NCBI GenBank assembly: GCA_046347015.1
Contig: JAXMHA010000001.1
Location: 186,001 to 250,000 of the forward strand
From: Dokdonella_A sp046347015
Lineage (GTDB): Bacteria > Pseudomonadota > Gammaproteobacteria > Xanthomonadales > Rhodanobacteraceae
Length of the DNA stretch: 64,000 nucleotides
Reading direction: 5' to 3'
The stretch's first letter is position 1; each line of letters starts with the position of its first letter. Shown one piece after another: positions 24,781 through 33,816 of this stretch. Under the pieces are notes generated by a model. It saw nothing but the letters and a program-made list of their open reading frames with translations. It was not told the origin of the DNA and did no database searches. A program made the position numbers and the translations under genes.

Positions 24781-27117
24781 ATGACGGCGAACGGAACAAG
24801 CACCCGGCGGCCAACGCCGGCGACGGCTCGCGCCGCCGCTGCGCCGCAGGATCATGGCCTGCCGCCGCCACGCGTTCGCAAGTTGCTGGACGGAATCCGC
24901 CGAATCATGCTGGACCGCGTGGGCAATCTGCTGGCCACGGCATTCGATGAAGACACGAAAGACCTGTTCGCGCAGGCCGACAAGGCGCCGAGCAGCGCCG
25001 TGCAGCAAGCCCATTTCGACACGTTGCGATCACTCGCTATCGGCAGGGAACGGAGCCTGGCCCGGTTTCGAGAGGCCCTCGAGCGCGAGGTCGAACGCAT
25101 CGGCTCACGCAACGCCGATGACCGCGCAGCGGCACCGCCTTCCACGGCGAATCTCCCGGAGGCCCTGGAACTGGTCGAGACGGACAACCTCGAGCAGGAC
25201 CTCGCAATGGAAGAGATTGCGGGCAAGAATGACCTTCGCCACCACCTGACGCTGCATCGGCTGGCCCACCGCTTTGCGATCCTGGCGGGACTCCCGGCAT
25301 GGGAGCCCGCCGACCTGCCCCTCGGGCCGCACCGGCTCATGGGCCTGCTGCGCGACGCCATCGCGGACCTCAACCTCGCCGGCGAGTATCGCGTCGGTTT
25401 GCTCCGCGCATTCGACCGCACGGCGATGCGTGAAGTCGGGAAGCTCTACGAGGCGACCGACGCGTACCTTGTCGAACAACAAATCCTGCCGAACCTGCGC
25501 CTGTTCCGGTCATCGGGGCCTGCCGGTGTGTCGGCCGACACGCGGGCGGAAACGGCCGCGCCGAATCAGCAACCCGGCGAGGACGAGTCCGACCACCCGG
25601 CCGCGGAATCGGCTTTCGCGGCTGCGGCGGAATCCAACGGCGACCGCGACCTGTTCCAGTCGTTGCGGCAACTGCTGGCGACGAGCCGCGGGCTGATCGG
25701 ACCTGCGTTTGCCCCTTCGGGCGAAGGCGACGGCAACCCCGTGAGCCGCGCCGACCTGCAGGCCGTGCTGTCGGCGATGCAACGGGCGCCGGCGGCATAT
25801 CCCGCGGCGGGCGGGGCGCGGCCGATGTTGCGGCGCGACGTTTTCACCCGGCTCCAGGCGGCCGGCCCGCAAAACCTGCACCCGCAACTCGCCGCGGAAG
25901 ATCGCGACACGATCGACATCGTCGACCTGTTGTTCGACCAGATCGTGACCCGTGAGATCGCCGGCCATGGCGCGGGCCTGTTGCTCGGCCCACTGCAGTA
26001 CGCCGTGCTCCGGGTCGCGCTCGCCGACAAGAAATTCTTCGCCCAGCAATCCCACCCGACGCGGGTGTTCCTCGACACGTTGGCCAATGCCGCGGCGCGA
26101 TGGATCGACAGCGCGGAACCCGATCCCGAAATCAGCGGAAAGCTCAAGGCGGTGTCCGAGCGCGTCGGGACGGGCTACGACGGAGACGTCGGCCTGTTCG
26201 CCGATGCCCACGCCGAACTCTCTCGTTACCTCGAATCGATCGCACGGCGAGCGGAATCGACCGAACGCCGCAATGTCGAGGCGGCCAAGGGCCGCGAGCG
26301 CCTCGACATCGCCCGCCAGCGCGCACAGGCAGTCATTGCGCGCTTCCTCGAACGCGGCGATCCACCGGCGCTCGTGCGCACCTTGCTGGAACAGGCGTGG
26401 ACCGACGTCCTTGCGCTGACGATCCTGCGCGAAGGCGAAGACAGCGCGACTTACCGACGGCGACTCGCGGTCGCCGACCGCTTGTCCGGCCGGGGGCCGG
26501 CCCACGACGGCCCGGCGAACAAGGCCCTGCGCGAGGAACTCGAAACCGGGTTGTCGCTGATCGGCTTGCACCACGACGAATTGCGGGCCCTGTGCGCCGG
26601 ACTCTTCGACACGGGCGTCGGCGCGCCGATCGAAGCGGCGAACGACCCCGATGCCGCTGCCCGGATCGAGTCAGTCCTGCAGCGCAAGGCGCGATTCGGC
26701 CACGGTGCGCAAGCCGGCCCATCCGATCCGACGGACGTCGCCCGCAACCCGGAGCCTCCCAAGCCACTCGACGCGCGCGAGGAAGCCGAGTTGCAACGCC
26801 TGCGCAAATTGCCGTTCGGCACCTGGTTCGAATTCGTCACCAACCAGCAAGGCACTGCCGCACGACGCAAGCTCGCGTGGTATTCGAGCGTCACCGGCCA
26901 TTGCCTGTTCGTGAACCTCCGCGGCGTCCGCAGCGCAGAACTGACGATGGCGCAGCTGGCCCGGGACATCGTCAGGGGACAGATCCGCCTGTGGTCGCCG
27001 CCACCGGAGAAGTCACTGCTCGAGCGGGCCTGGGATGCGGTGAAACGGCTGCTGGACAGCCGGCAGGATTCCGGATCCGCGGCCACCACTCCGCAGCCAT
27101 TGGGCACGCCAGCATGA
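24781..27117 (+). CDS. DUF1631 family protein
   Basis: A 778-residue, mostly alpha-helical cytoplasmic protein of a family common in Xanthomonadales and pseudomonads, sometimes mislabelled thymidine phosphorylase. The N-terminal part (VRKLLDGIRRIMLDRVGNLL) and the conserved C-terminal domain (LPFGTWFEFVTNQQGTAARRKLAWYSS cut short here: the core is FGTWFEF) are clear. The Cys-containing GLFDTGVG region precedes the C-terminal domain. The C-terminal segment resembles PilZ-like folds found in such proteins. The gene is followed, with a 4-bp ATGA overlap, by a PilZ-domain gene, suggesting a joint role in c-di-GMP response. No enzymatic motif seen. Confidence 0.85.
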   Translation: MTANGTSTRRPTPATARAAAAPQDHGLPPPRVRKLLDGIRRIMLDRVGNLLATAFDEDTKDLFAQADKAPSSAVQQAHFDTLRSLAIGRERSLARFREALEREVERIGSRNADDRAAAPPSTANLPEALELVETDNLEQDLAMEEIAGKNDLRHHLTLHRLAHRFAILAGLPAWEPADLPLGPHRLMGLLRDAIADLNLAGEYRVGLLRAFDRTAMREVGKLYEATDAYLVEQQILPNLRLFRSSGPAGVSADTRAETAAPNQQPGEDESDHPAAESAFAAAAESNGDRDLFQSLRQLLATSRGLIGPAFAPSGEGDGNPVSRADLQAVLSAMQRAPAAYPAAGGARPMLRRDVFTRLQAAGPQNLHPQLAAEDRDTIDIVDLLFDQIVTREIAGHGAGLLLGPLQYAVLRVALADKKFFAQQSHPTRVFLDTLANAAARWIDSAEPDPEISGKLKAVSERVGTGYDGDVGLFADAHAELSRYLESIARRAESTERRNVEAAKGRERLDIARQRAQAVIARFLERGDPPALVRTLLEQAWTDVLALTILREGEDSATYRRRLAVADRLSGRGPAHDGPANKALREELETGLSLIGLHHDELRALCAGLFDTGVGAPIEAANDPDAAARIESVLQRKARFGHGAQAGPSDPTDVARNPEPPKPLDAREEAELQRLRKLPFGTWFEFVTNQQGTAARRKLAWYSSVTGHCLFVNLRGVRSAELTMAQLARDIVRGQIRLWSPPPEKSLLERAWDAVKRLLDSRQDSGSAATTPQPLGTPA

Positions 27118-27461
27118 AGAATGCCCGCCGCCACCAACGCGTCGCGACGCCACCGATGATGCGGGTCACCGACACCATCACCGGCAAGGATGCTGGCCGG
27201 CTCGGCAACCTGTCACCGGAAGGCTTGATGCTGGTCGCGGACGGCCCGATCGCCGACGGTGCGCTGCACCAGTTCGCATTCGACCTTCCGGATCAATACG
27301 GACGCCTGCAACCCGTCGAAGTCGGAGTGCGCGAAGTCTGGAAGGCCCCCGGCACGATGCACGGCCAATACTGGGTCGGTTTCCGCTTCATTTCGCTCGG
27401 TGCTGCCGACGAGGGCGTCCTGCGCGACTGGCTGGGCGGCGTCGAGATGCGGCTCGGCTAG
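27114..27461 (+). CDS. PilZ domain protein
   Basis: A 115-residue, single-domain c-di-GMP receptor candidate. It has an N-terminal Arg motif (RRHQR, the RxxxR type) and NLSPEG ((D/N)xSxxG), the two sequence blocks that bind c-di-GMP, plus the later VGFRFISL strand. It overlaps the DUF1631 gene by 4 bp, so translation is coupled. No pilus or cellulose genes are adjacent, so its output is unknown. Confidence 0.88.
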   Translation: MKNARRHQRVATPPMMRVTDTITGKDAGRLGNLSPEGLMLVADGPIADGALHQFAFDLPDQYGRLQPVEVGVREVWKAPGTMHGQYWVGFRFISLGAADEGVLRDWLGGVEMRLG

Positions 27462-27504
27462 CCAAGGCCGGCGCGAATCGCGGCAGCCACCCGCGCGCGG
27501 ACGT

Positions 27505-28182
27505 TCAATGCGCCCCGGATCCAGGCGCGGCATACGCACGCAGGAACATGTCGACCGTGGCGTGGATGTGGGAATCGACGGCTTCCGGCGCAATCGGTTC
27601 GGTACAGCCGCACAGTTGCCGCGCATGCAACTCGCCGCGCAACAGGCACAGGAACTGCGATGCCGCGCGGGGCACGTCGTCGATGTCGAGCTGGCGGGAT
27701 TCGACGGCCCGCTCGAGGAAGCCCTTGAATGCCGAGTGCATCCGGTGCGGACCCGCATCCCAGTAGAGGCGGGATAGGTTCGACCCGGCGCGACCGTCGG
27801 ATGCCACCAGACGATGCAACGCGATCGCGTCCCGATCGGTGACCAGCGCGAAATAGGCCCGCCCGATCGATTCGAGTTGTTCCCGCAGGCGCCCGCCGGC
27901 GCTCTCGGCGAACAACGATTCGGGTACGAGCTGCGCGCACTTGTCGCGGATGGCTTCGCCGAACAGCGTCTCCTTGTCGGAGAAGTGGCTGTAGACCGTA
28001 AGCTTCGATACGCCGGCCGCGGCGGCGATCGCGTCCATGCTCGCACCCTCGAACCCGTTGCGAAGGAACAGGACCTTGGCAGCCTCGAGGACTGCCGCGC
28101 GCTTCTCGAGATCCTTCGGACGGCCGGGTCCGCCGGTCCGCGAAGGACACGCAGGCGTGCGCGATACGCTGGACGTCATCAT
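27505..28182 (-). CDS. TetR/AcrR family regulator
   Basis: A 225-residue repressor-type protein. The N-terminal helix-turn-helix region is GASMDAIAAAAGVSKLTVYSHF, following a basic segment GRPKDLEKRAAVLEAAKVLF. The C-terminal ligand domain is of the AefR/YbiH-like type common beside efflux genes. It is divergent from the methyltransferase-tolC pair, so tolC may be a target. Two adjacent ATGs (28182, 28179) are possible starts. Confidence 0.9.
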   Translation of the reverse strand: MMTSSVSRTPACPSRTGGPGRPKDLEKRAAVLEAAKVLFLRNGFEGASMDAIAAAAGVSKLTVYSHFSDKETLFGEAIRDKCAQLVPESLFAESAGGRLREQLESIGRAYFALVTDRDAIALHRLVASDGRAGSNLSRLYWDAGPHRMHSAFKGFLERAVESRQLDIDDVPRAASQFLCLLRGELHARQLCGCTEPIAPEAVDSHIHATVDMFLRAYAAPGSGAH

Positions 28183-28483
28183 GTTCGGCGTTTACTATAC
28201 TGCGAAGTCCACGATTTGTCGCCAAGCTGGCGTGGACCGCATCGTGAAACTCCTTGCGGCAACCGGGATTTCCCGGCCAACGCCTTGGAGGCGAAAGCAG
28301 CGATCGTTGCCTTGGCAGCGGCATGGGTTGCAATGCGCCGGCATGGATCCGGTTGACACCTGTCTGGCCGCCGCGATGACTTCCGGCACTTTGGCGAACG
28401 CCGGTACTCCGCCAAGGTAGCGCGCAGGGAGTCTCGCTCCACCCGTTCCACCGACGTACCCGCGATCCAACGGAATCCACGGC
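28183..28483. promoter_or_regulatory. Divergent intergenic region between tetR and pcm-tolC
   Basis: 301 bp without a gene. It should hold the promoters for both directions. TATACT (plus) / AGTATA (minus) at about 28195-28200 is a good -10 hexamer for either strand, but no matching -35 is obvious. I could not define a palindromic TetR operator with confidence. Confidence 0.4.
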
Positions 28484-29143
28484 ATGAGCCTCGACATCGA
28501 TCTTGCACGACGCAACATGGTCGACAACCAGGTCCGCACGTGGGATGTGCTCGATCCACGCGTGCTCGATGCACTGGCGGCCGTTCCGCGCGAGGATTTC
28601 GTGCCCGCGCGGTACCGGTCGCTGGCATTCGCCGACCTGATGTTGCCGCTCGGCCACGGCGAAGTGATGTTGAAGCCCGCCGTCGAGGGCCGGATCCTGC
28701 AGGCCTTGCAATTGGCGCCCGGCGACAGCGTGCTCGAGGTCGGCACCGGGTCCGGATTCCTCACCGCATGCCTGTCGCGCCTCGCGCGCTCGGTGGCGAG
28801 CATCGATTGTCATGCCGATTTCGCCGACGCCGCGACACAGCGGTTGCGCCGCATTGGCGCGTCCAACGTGCGCATCGAAACCGGCGATGCGATGGCGACG
28901 TTCGATCCCGGCGTGCGCCACGACGCCGTCGTCATCGGCGGCGCGGTGGCGATGCTGCCGGATCGATTCGCGTCCTGGGTGCGCCCGGGCGGGCGGCTGT
29001 TCGCAATCGTCGGCCGGCCACCCGCGATGCAGGCCGTCCTGCACCGGCGCCTCGACGAATCGCAGTGGCACCGGGAAACGCTGTTCGAAACCGCGCTCCC
29101 CTACCTCCGGAACGCCGCACCACAGCCGCGGTTCGCACTGTGA
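28484..29143 (+). CDS. Protein-L-isoaspartate O-methyltransferase family protein
   Basis: A 219-residue SAM-dependent methyltransferase of the PCMT type. The SAM motif is VLEVGTGSGFLTACLS (about residues 82-97); the N-terminal MVDNQVRTWDVLDPRVLDAL and PREDFVP match the family. The glycine-rich PLGHGEVMLKP replaces the canonical substrate loop with TISQP, so repair activity on isoaspartate is uncertain. These divergent PCMT proteins often sit directly upstream of tolC in Xanthomonadales, as here (24 bp gap). Confidence 0.88.
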   Translation: MSLDIDLARRNMVDNQVRTWDVLDPRVLDALAAVPREDFVPARYRSLAFADLMLPLGHGEVMLKPAVEGRILQALQLAPGDSVLEVGTGSGFLTACLSRLARSVASIDCHADFADAATQRLRRIGASNVRIETGDAMATFDPGVRHDAVVIGGAVAMLPDRFASWVRPGGRLFAIVGRPPAMQAVLHRRLDESQWHRETLFETALPYLRNAAPQPRFAL

Positions 29144-29167
29144 CGCGCCGGTTCCCGCCGACATCCC

Positions 29168-30559
29168 ATGACGAGTAGCGCCATGCCGAATTCCCGCTTG
29201 TTGCCGTACCTGATTGTCGCCGCCCTCGCCGCCGTCCCGTCGGCGCGCGCCGACGACCTGATCCAGATCTACCACGAGGCGCGGCAGTCGGACCCGGTGC
29301 TGGCCGGCGCCGAAGCGACCCGCAACGACCGAAGAAATGTCGTGCAGGCGCGCGCGTCACTGCTCCCGCAAATCTCGGCGAGCTATGGCTACAACCGCAT
29401 CCACGGCGGAACTTCGGGCACGCAGTTCGTCACCACGCCGGACGGCGGCCAGACACTGGTCAACGTGTCGGCGCCGAATGCATCCCGCTCCCGCAACCTG
29501 CAGGGTGTGTTGAACCAGAGCCTGGTCGACATCAGCCAGTGGACCGCGCTGAAGTCGAGCAAGTACACGGCGAAGGCGGGCGACGCGAACTACGATGCCG
29601 CGCAGCAGGATCTGCTGATCCGGACCGCGCAGGCCTACTTCAGCGTGCTGACCGCGCTCGATGCGTTGAAGTACGCCGACGCGAACGAGAAGGCTCTCGG
29701 TCGCCAGCTCGAACAGGCCCAGCAGCGCTTCGATGTCGGCCTCGCTGCCATTACCGACGTGAATGACGCCAAGGCCCAGCATGACGCCGCCGTCGCCTCC
29801 GTCATTGCCGATCGCAATGCCGTCGACCAGGCGCGCGAGGCGGTCCGGCAATTGACGAACAAGGAACCCGGTGAGTTCCTGCGCCTGCGCGACGACATCC
29901 CGCTCGCGCATCCGGTTCCCGACGACCCGAAGGCGTGGGTCGACCTGGCACTGAAGCAGAACCCGACGCTGAGTTCGTATTCACTGCAGGTGGACGCCGC
30001 AGGCGCCAACGTCGAGACCGCCCGGGCCGGGCACCTGCCGACGCTGAGCGGGCAGATCCTGTATTCGAAGACGCCGTCGTGGGGCGACGCCACCGATCCC
30101 GAGTTCGGCCCGTACCACGACAACTCGGAACGCTGGAGCACGACGATCGGCATCACGTTGAACGTGCCGATCTTCACCGGCGGATTCACGCAGTCGCGCG
30201 TGCACCAGGCCATCTACAACCGCGACTACGCGCAGGACCAGCTCGAGCTGCAGCGCCGCCAGGTCGTCGCCGCGACCCGCAACGATTTCCGCGCGGTCAT
30301 TGCCGGGGCAAGCGAAGTCGAGGCGACCCGCGCCTCGGTGACATCCGCGCAAAGTTCGCTCGAGGCGACGCAGGCCGGCTACGAAGTCGGGACCCGCACG
30401 ATCGTCGACGTCCTGATCGCGCAGCAGACGCTGTTGCAGGCGCAAAGTTCGTATTCACAGGCCCGCCACGCGTTCGTCATCGATGGCCTGCTGCTGAAGC
30501 AGGCGGCCGGCGTCATCGACGTCAAGGACCTCGAGGCGATCAACGCCCTGCTCGAGTGA
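29168..30559 (+). CDS. tolC: TolC family outer-membrane channel
   Basis: Outer-membrane exit duct for RND, ABC and MFS exporters. The 463 residues start with a signal peptide (LLPYLIVAALAAVPSARA, cut before DDL) followed by two OEP repeats: LIQIYHEARQSDPVLAGAEA, AQQRFDVGLAAITDV and QAGYEVGTRTIVDVL. An in-frame ATG at 29183 is an alternative start. It overlaps the convergent waaA gene by 20 bp at the 3' end. It could serve the RND pump at the end of the window, though it is 30 kb away. Confidence 0.94.
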   Translation: MTSSAMPNSRLLPYLIVAALAAVPSARADDLIQIYHEARQSDPVLAGAEATRNDRRNVVQARASLLPQISASYGYNRIHGGTSGTQFVTTPDGGQTLVNVSAPNASRSRNLQGVLNQSLVDISQWTALKSSKYTAKAGDANYDAAQQDLLIRTAQAYFSVLTALDALKYADANEKALGRQLEQAQQRFDVGLAAITDVNDAKAQHDAAVASVIADRNAVDQAREAVRQLTNKEPGEFLRLRDDIPLAHPVPDDPKAWVDLALKQNPTLSSYSLQVDAAGANVETARAGHLPTLSGQILYSKTPSWGDATDPEFGPYHDNSERWSTTIGITLNVPIFTGGFTQSRVHQAIYNRDYAQDQLELQRRQVVAATRNDFRAVIAGASEVEATRASVTSAQSSLEATQAGYEVGTRTIVDVLIAQQTLLQAQSSYSQARHAFVIDGLLLKQAAGVIDVKDLEAINALLE

Positions 30560-31874
30560 CGATCGCGGTCTCCCGGCCGGCGTGACCGGCCGGCGCGTGA
30601 ATGGCCGCGGCGAGCAACTGTTCGACGATCGCCATCGTCCGCTCGACGGCGCCGCGCTCGCGCGCCATCACGGCAAGCGCAGCCTTGGCCATTGCCTGCC
30701 GCTCCCGGTCGCCCGCCAGCAAACGCACGACTTCGGATCCGAGCGCGTCGGCGTCACCGATGCGCTGCGCAGCTCCGGCACGGATCAGGTCCGCTGTCAC
30801 TTCGTCGAAGTTGAACGTGTGCGGCCCGACGATCACCGGCGTTCCGAATGCCGCGGGTTCCAGCAGGTTGTGCCCTCCGACCGGGACGAGGCTGCCGCCG
30901 ACGAATGCGACGTCGACGCCGGCATAGAAGCCGAGCAGTTCGCCCATCGTGTCGATGACGAAACACTGGTGGGCGGCCGCCGGCAGGACATCGACACTGC
31001 GCACGGCCGTCTCGAAACCGAACGCCCGGCTCGCCTGGGCCAGCGCGCGGAACCGTTCCGGATGCCGCGGCGCGACCAGCAGCAATGCATCCGGAAAACG
31101 GCGCAGCACCGCGGCATGCGCGGTCAGCACCGCCATTTCCTCGCCTTCGTGGGTGCTCGCCGCCATCCAGACCGGCCGGTCGGCGCCCCAGGCCGCCCGC
31201 ATCTCGTTGCGGAACCGTTCGGCCCCTGCCGGCACGGCCATGTCGAACTTGAGGTTGCCGACCACGGCGATGCGGCTCGCCGGAGTGCCCAATGCACGCA
31301 GGCGATCCGCATCCGAAATCGACTGCGCGGCGACGAAATCCGCGCAGCGGATCGCACGTCGAACCAGGGGCTGGATCGGCCAGTAGCCGCGCAGCGAGCG
31401 CTCCGAGAGGCGCGCATTCGCCACCAGGATCGCGATCCGGCGCTCTGCGCAGGCCATGAACAGGTTTGGCCAGATTTCCGTTTCCATGATCACGGCGAGC
31501 CTTGGCCGGGTGCGATCGAGGAATCGCGCCACCGAACGCCGCAGGTCGTACGGGAGATAGACATGGAAAACGCGCTCGCCGAACAACTGCTGGACGCGCT
31601 CGGAACCGGTTGGAGTCACCGTCGTCACGACGATCCGCGTGTCGTGGTAACGCGCCATCAGCGACTCGACCAGGGGCGCCGCGGCGTTCACTTCTCCGAG
31701 CGACACCGCGTGTACCCAGATCGAATCCGCGAAGCCGGGGTCGGGGAAGAACCCGAACCTTTCCCGCCAGCGCGAAAAGTACCCGCGGTAACGCAGGCCG
31801 CGCCGGGTCAGCCGGTAAATCACGACCGGCGTCAGCAGGTACAGGGTCAGGGTATAGAAGAAGCGTTGGAACAC
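30540..31874 (-). CDS. waaA: 3-deoxy-D-manno-octulosonic acid (Kdo) transferase
   Basis: Adds Kdo from CMP-Kdo to lipid IVA, the step linking lipid A to the LPS core, at the inner membrane. The 444 residues from GTG 31874 (start inferred from the family N-terminus FFYTLTLYLLTPVV; no clear ribosome binding site) contain SIWVHAVSLGEVNAAAPLV, the catalytic-region Glu of METEIWPNLF and the GT-B C-terminal VGGSLVPVGGHNLLEPAAFG. The upstream frame beyond 31874 is non-conserved. A perfect GC hairpin (30573-30593) lies in its last codons. Confidence 0.93.
   Translation of the reverse strand: MFQRFFYTLTLYLLTPVVIYRLTRRGLRYRGYFSRWRERFGFFPDPGFADSIWVHAVSLGEVNAAAPLVESLMARYHDTRIVVTTVTPTGSERVQQLFGERVFHVYLPYDLRRSVARFLDRTRPRLAVIMETEIWPNLFMACAERRIAILVANARLSERSLRGYWPIQPLVRRAIRCADFVAAQSISDADRLRALGTPASRIAVVGNLKFDMAVPAGAERFRNEMRAAWGADRPVWMAASTHEGEEMAVLTAHAAVLRRFPDALLLVAPRHPERFRALAQASRAFGFETAVRSVDVLPAAAHQCFVIDTMGELLGFYAGVDVAFVGGSLVPVGGHNLLEPAAFGTPVIVGPHTFNFDEVTADLIRAGAAQRIGDADALGSEVVRLLAGDRERQAMAKAALAVMARERGAVERTMAIVEQLLAAAIHAPAGHAGRETAIVTRAGR
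30573..30593. repeat. Small palindrome with CGTGA loop in the waaA 3' end
   Basis: Arms CCGGCCGG on both sides of loop CGTGA. The same core (GGCCGGCGTGACCGGCC) recurs at 63307-63323. It may be a short REP-like palindrome that also serves the convergent tolC/waaA ends. Confidence 0.45.
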
Positions 31875-32049
31875 GACGGTCGGGCAAGGCGAGCAGCGGC
31901 GCGAGTATAGCCAGACCTCGGCGGGCGCAACGTGGCGAGGACCGCGGGAGCCCGCGGGCCGGACCCGCGGACGGACGCCATTCTGCGGCACTGGCAAACG
32001 GACGGAGGGCCGCAGCACCACGCTTCGTGGTTCCCTACAATGCCGCCGG

Positions 32050-32991
32050 ATGCCTGCGCCACCCCCGACATTCCGGCCTGCCCTGCTCGCACCACGCCAT
32101 TGGCCGGCCTGGTTCGGACTCGCCCTGATCCGCATCGCGAACCTGTTGCCGCTCCGCGCGATGTTCGCGCTCGGCCGTGCCATCGGCCATCTCGCGCCGC
32201 TCGCGTTGCCGGTCCGGCGCCGGATCGTCGCCCGCAACCTCGAGCTGTGTTTTCCCGAACTCGACGCTGCTGCACGCGCACGCATCGCCGAGTCCACGCT
32301 GCACGACACGGGACTGATGCTGGCCGAGTTCGCGCTGGCCTGGATGGGGTCGCGCGCCCGGCTCGCACGCCTGCGCGTCCGTTTCGACGATTGGGACAAT
32401 CTTGCGGCAGCGCACGCGGACGGCCGCGGCGTGTTGTTGTTCGGCGGCCACTTTTCGCACCTCGAACTGTGCGCGCGGCTCGTCGCGGAGCGGGTGCCGC
32501 TCGCCGGCATGTACCGCGAGCATGACGACGCGGCGTTCGAGTGGGCGATCCGCCGCGCCCGGCTGCGCTACGCGAGTGCGATGTTCCGGCGGGACGAGAT
32601 CCGCGCCAGCGTCCGCCACCTGCGCAATGGCGGACTCCTGTGGTACGCGCCCGACCAGGACATGCGCGGCAAGGACATCGTGTTCGCGCCGTTTTTCGGC
32701 GTGCCCGCGGCGACGATCACCGCGACGCACCACCTCGCGCGGATGTCCGGCGCGCGCGTGGTGCCGTTCTTCCATCGCCGCGAACCCGATGGCAGCTACG
32801 TGATCCGCATCGGCAAGCCACTCGAAGGTTTTCCGGGGCCCGATCCCGCAGCCGACACCGCGCGGGTCAATGCCTGCATCGAAGCCATGGTCCGCGAGGC
32901 ACCCGCCCAATACCTCTGGCTGCACAAGCGATTCAAGACCCGCCCACCGGGCCAGCCATCCGTCTACGACGCCATGCCTGCCGATGCCTGA
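32050..32991 (+). CDS. Lipid A biosynthesis acyltransferase (LpxL/LpxM family)
   Basis: Transfers a secondary acyl chain from acyl-ACP to Kdo-lipid A at the inner membrane. The 313 residues have an N-terminal hydrophobic segment and the catalytic HX4E motif (His134, Glu139 in GGHFSHLEL), plus DQDMRGKDIVFAPFFG and the later PFFHRREPDGSY. LpxL versus LpxM cannot be decided from sequence alone. A -10-like TACAAT (32036-32041) lies only 8 bases before the ATG, so the mRNA may be leaderless. It is divergent from waaA. Confidence 0.92.
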   Translation: MPAPPPTFRPALLAPRHWPAWFGLALIRIANLLPLRAMFALGRAIGHLAPLALPVRRRIVARNLELCFPELDAAARARIAESTLHDTGLMLAEFALAWMGSRARLARLRVRFDDWDNLAAAHADGRGVLLFGGHFSHLELCARLVAERVPLAGMYREHDDAAFEWAIRRARLRYASAMFRRDEIRASVRHLRNGGLLWYAPDQDMRGKDIVFAPFFGVPAATITATHHLARMSGARVVPFFHRREPDGSYVIRIGKPLEGFPGPDPAADTARVNACIEAMVREAPAQYLWLHKRFKTRPPGQPSVYDAMPADA

Positions 32992-33009
32992 GTTCCCGCA
33001 TTCGCGGAT

Positions 33010-33816
33010 TCAGGAGGAATCCCGCTCTGCATCGTGCGCCAGGTCCTGCGGCGAGCGGGCAACGTGGCTGCCGTGCCGCCGCGCCTCGTGCAGCTTGGCG
33101 TACTTCAGGAACACGTAGAACGCGCCGAGCACGCTGCCGACGAAGCCGGCCCAACCGGACAGGAAGTAGCGCTTGACGACGAATTGCCGCACGAAGAACA
33201 ACGGTGGATACACCACCATCCGCAGGCCCGTCCAGCGCTGCCGGCGTGCGAGCTTGTCAATGACGAGCCCGGAGGAATACCGGTTGATCTTGTCGACGCG
33301 CGCGGCGATGTCGGGATCGCCGTCATTGACGAAATCCGCGCGCCAGAGGGTCCGCACCGGACCGTCGGCCGTCACCGATGCGTGCACCGGTGCATCGTTC
33401 ATCCGCGCGTGCCGGCGGTCGAACAAACGCAGGTGCCCGTTGCGATGCGACCAACGATGCTGCGCGGTCCAGAACAACCGTTCGCGACGCGGCAGGCGGA
33501 ACCCGGAAACGCGCGGCGCGGCGAGCGCGGACTCGATCGCTTCGCGCGTGCCGCGTGACAGGATCTCGTCCGCATCGAGGATCAGGATCCAGTCGTGCCG
33601 TGCAAGGTCGATCGCGCGTTGCTTTTGCGGGCCGTAATCATCAAACGGATGCGAGTGCACATGCGCGCCATGTCGGCGCGCGATGTCGAGTGTCGCATCG
33701 GTCGAACCCGAGTCCAACACCAGCTTCTCGTCGGCCCAATCGACCGCGGCAAGGCAGCGATCGAGCGTTGCCGCATTGTTGAAGGTGATGACCACCACCG
33801 ACACGGGCTCACGCAT
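33010..33816 (-). CDS. Glycosyltransferase family 2, WaaE/KdtX-like LPS core
   Basis: A 268-residue GT-A fold enzyme. It has VSVVVITFNNAATLDRCLAA, the nucleotide-binding DSGSTD, the metal-binding DAD (residues 81-83) and the WaaE-like segment RLFDRRHARMNDAPVHASV. A hydrophobic C-terminus (FLSGWAGFVGSVLGAFYVFLKY) suggests membrane association. In enterics the homologue adds glucose to heptose I of the core. The start overlaps the end of the ligase-like gene by 8 bp. Confidence 0.88.
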   Translation of the reverse strand: MREPVSVVVITFNNAATLDRCLAAVDWADEKLVLDSGSTDATLDIARRHGAHVHSHPFDDYGPQKQRAIDLARHDWILILDADEILSRGTREAIESALAAPRVSGFRLPRRERLFWTAQHRWSHRNGHLRLFDRRHARMNDAPVHASVTADGPVRTLWRADFVNDGDPDIAARVDKINRYSSGLVIDKLARRQRWTGLRMVVYPPLFFVRQFVVKRYFLSGWAGFVGSVLGAFYVFLKYAKLHEARRHGSHVARSPQDLAHDAERDSS

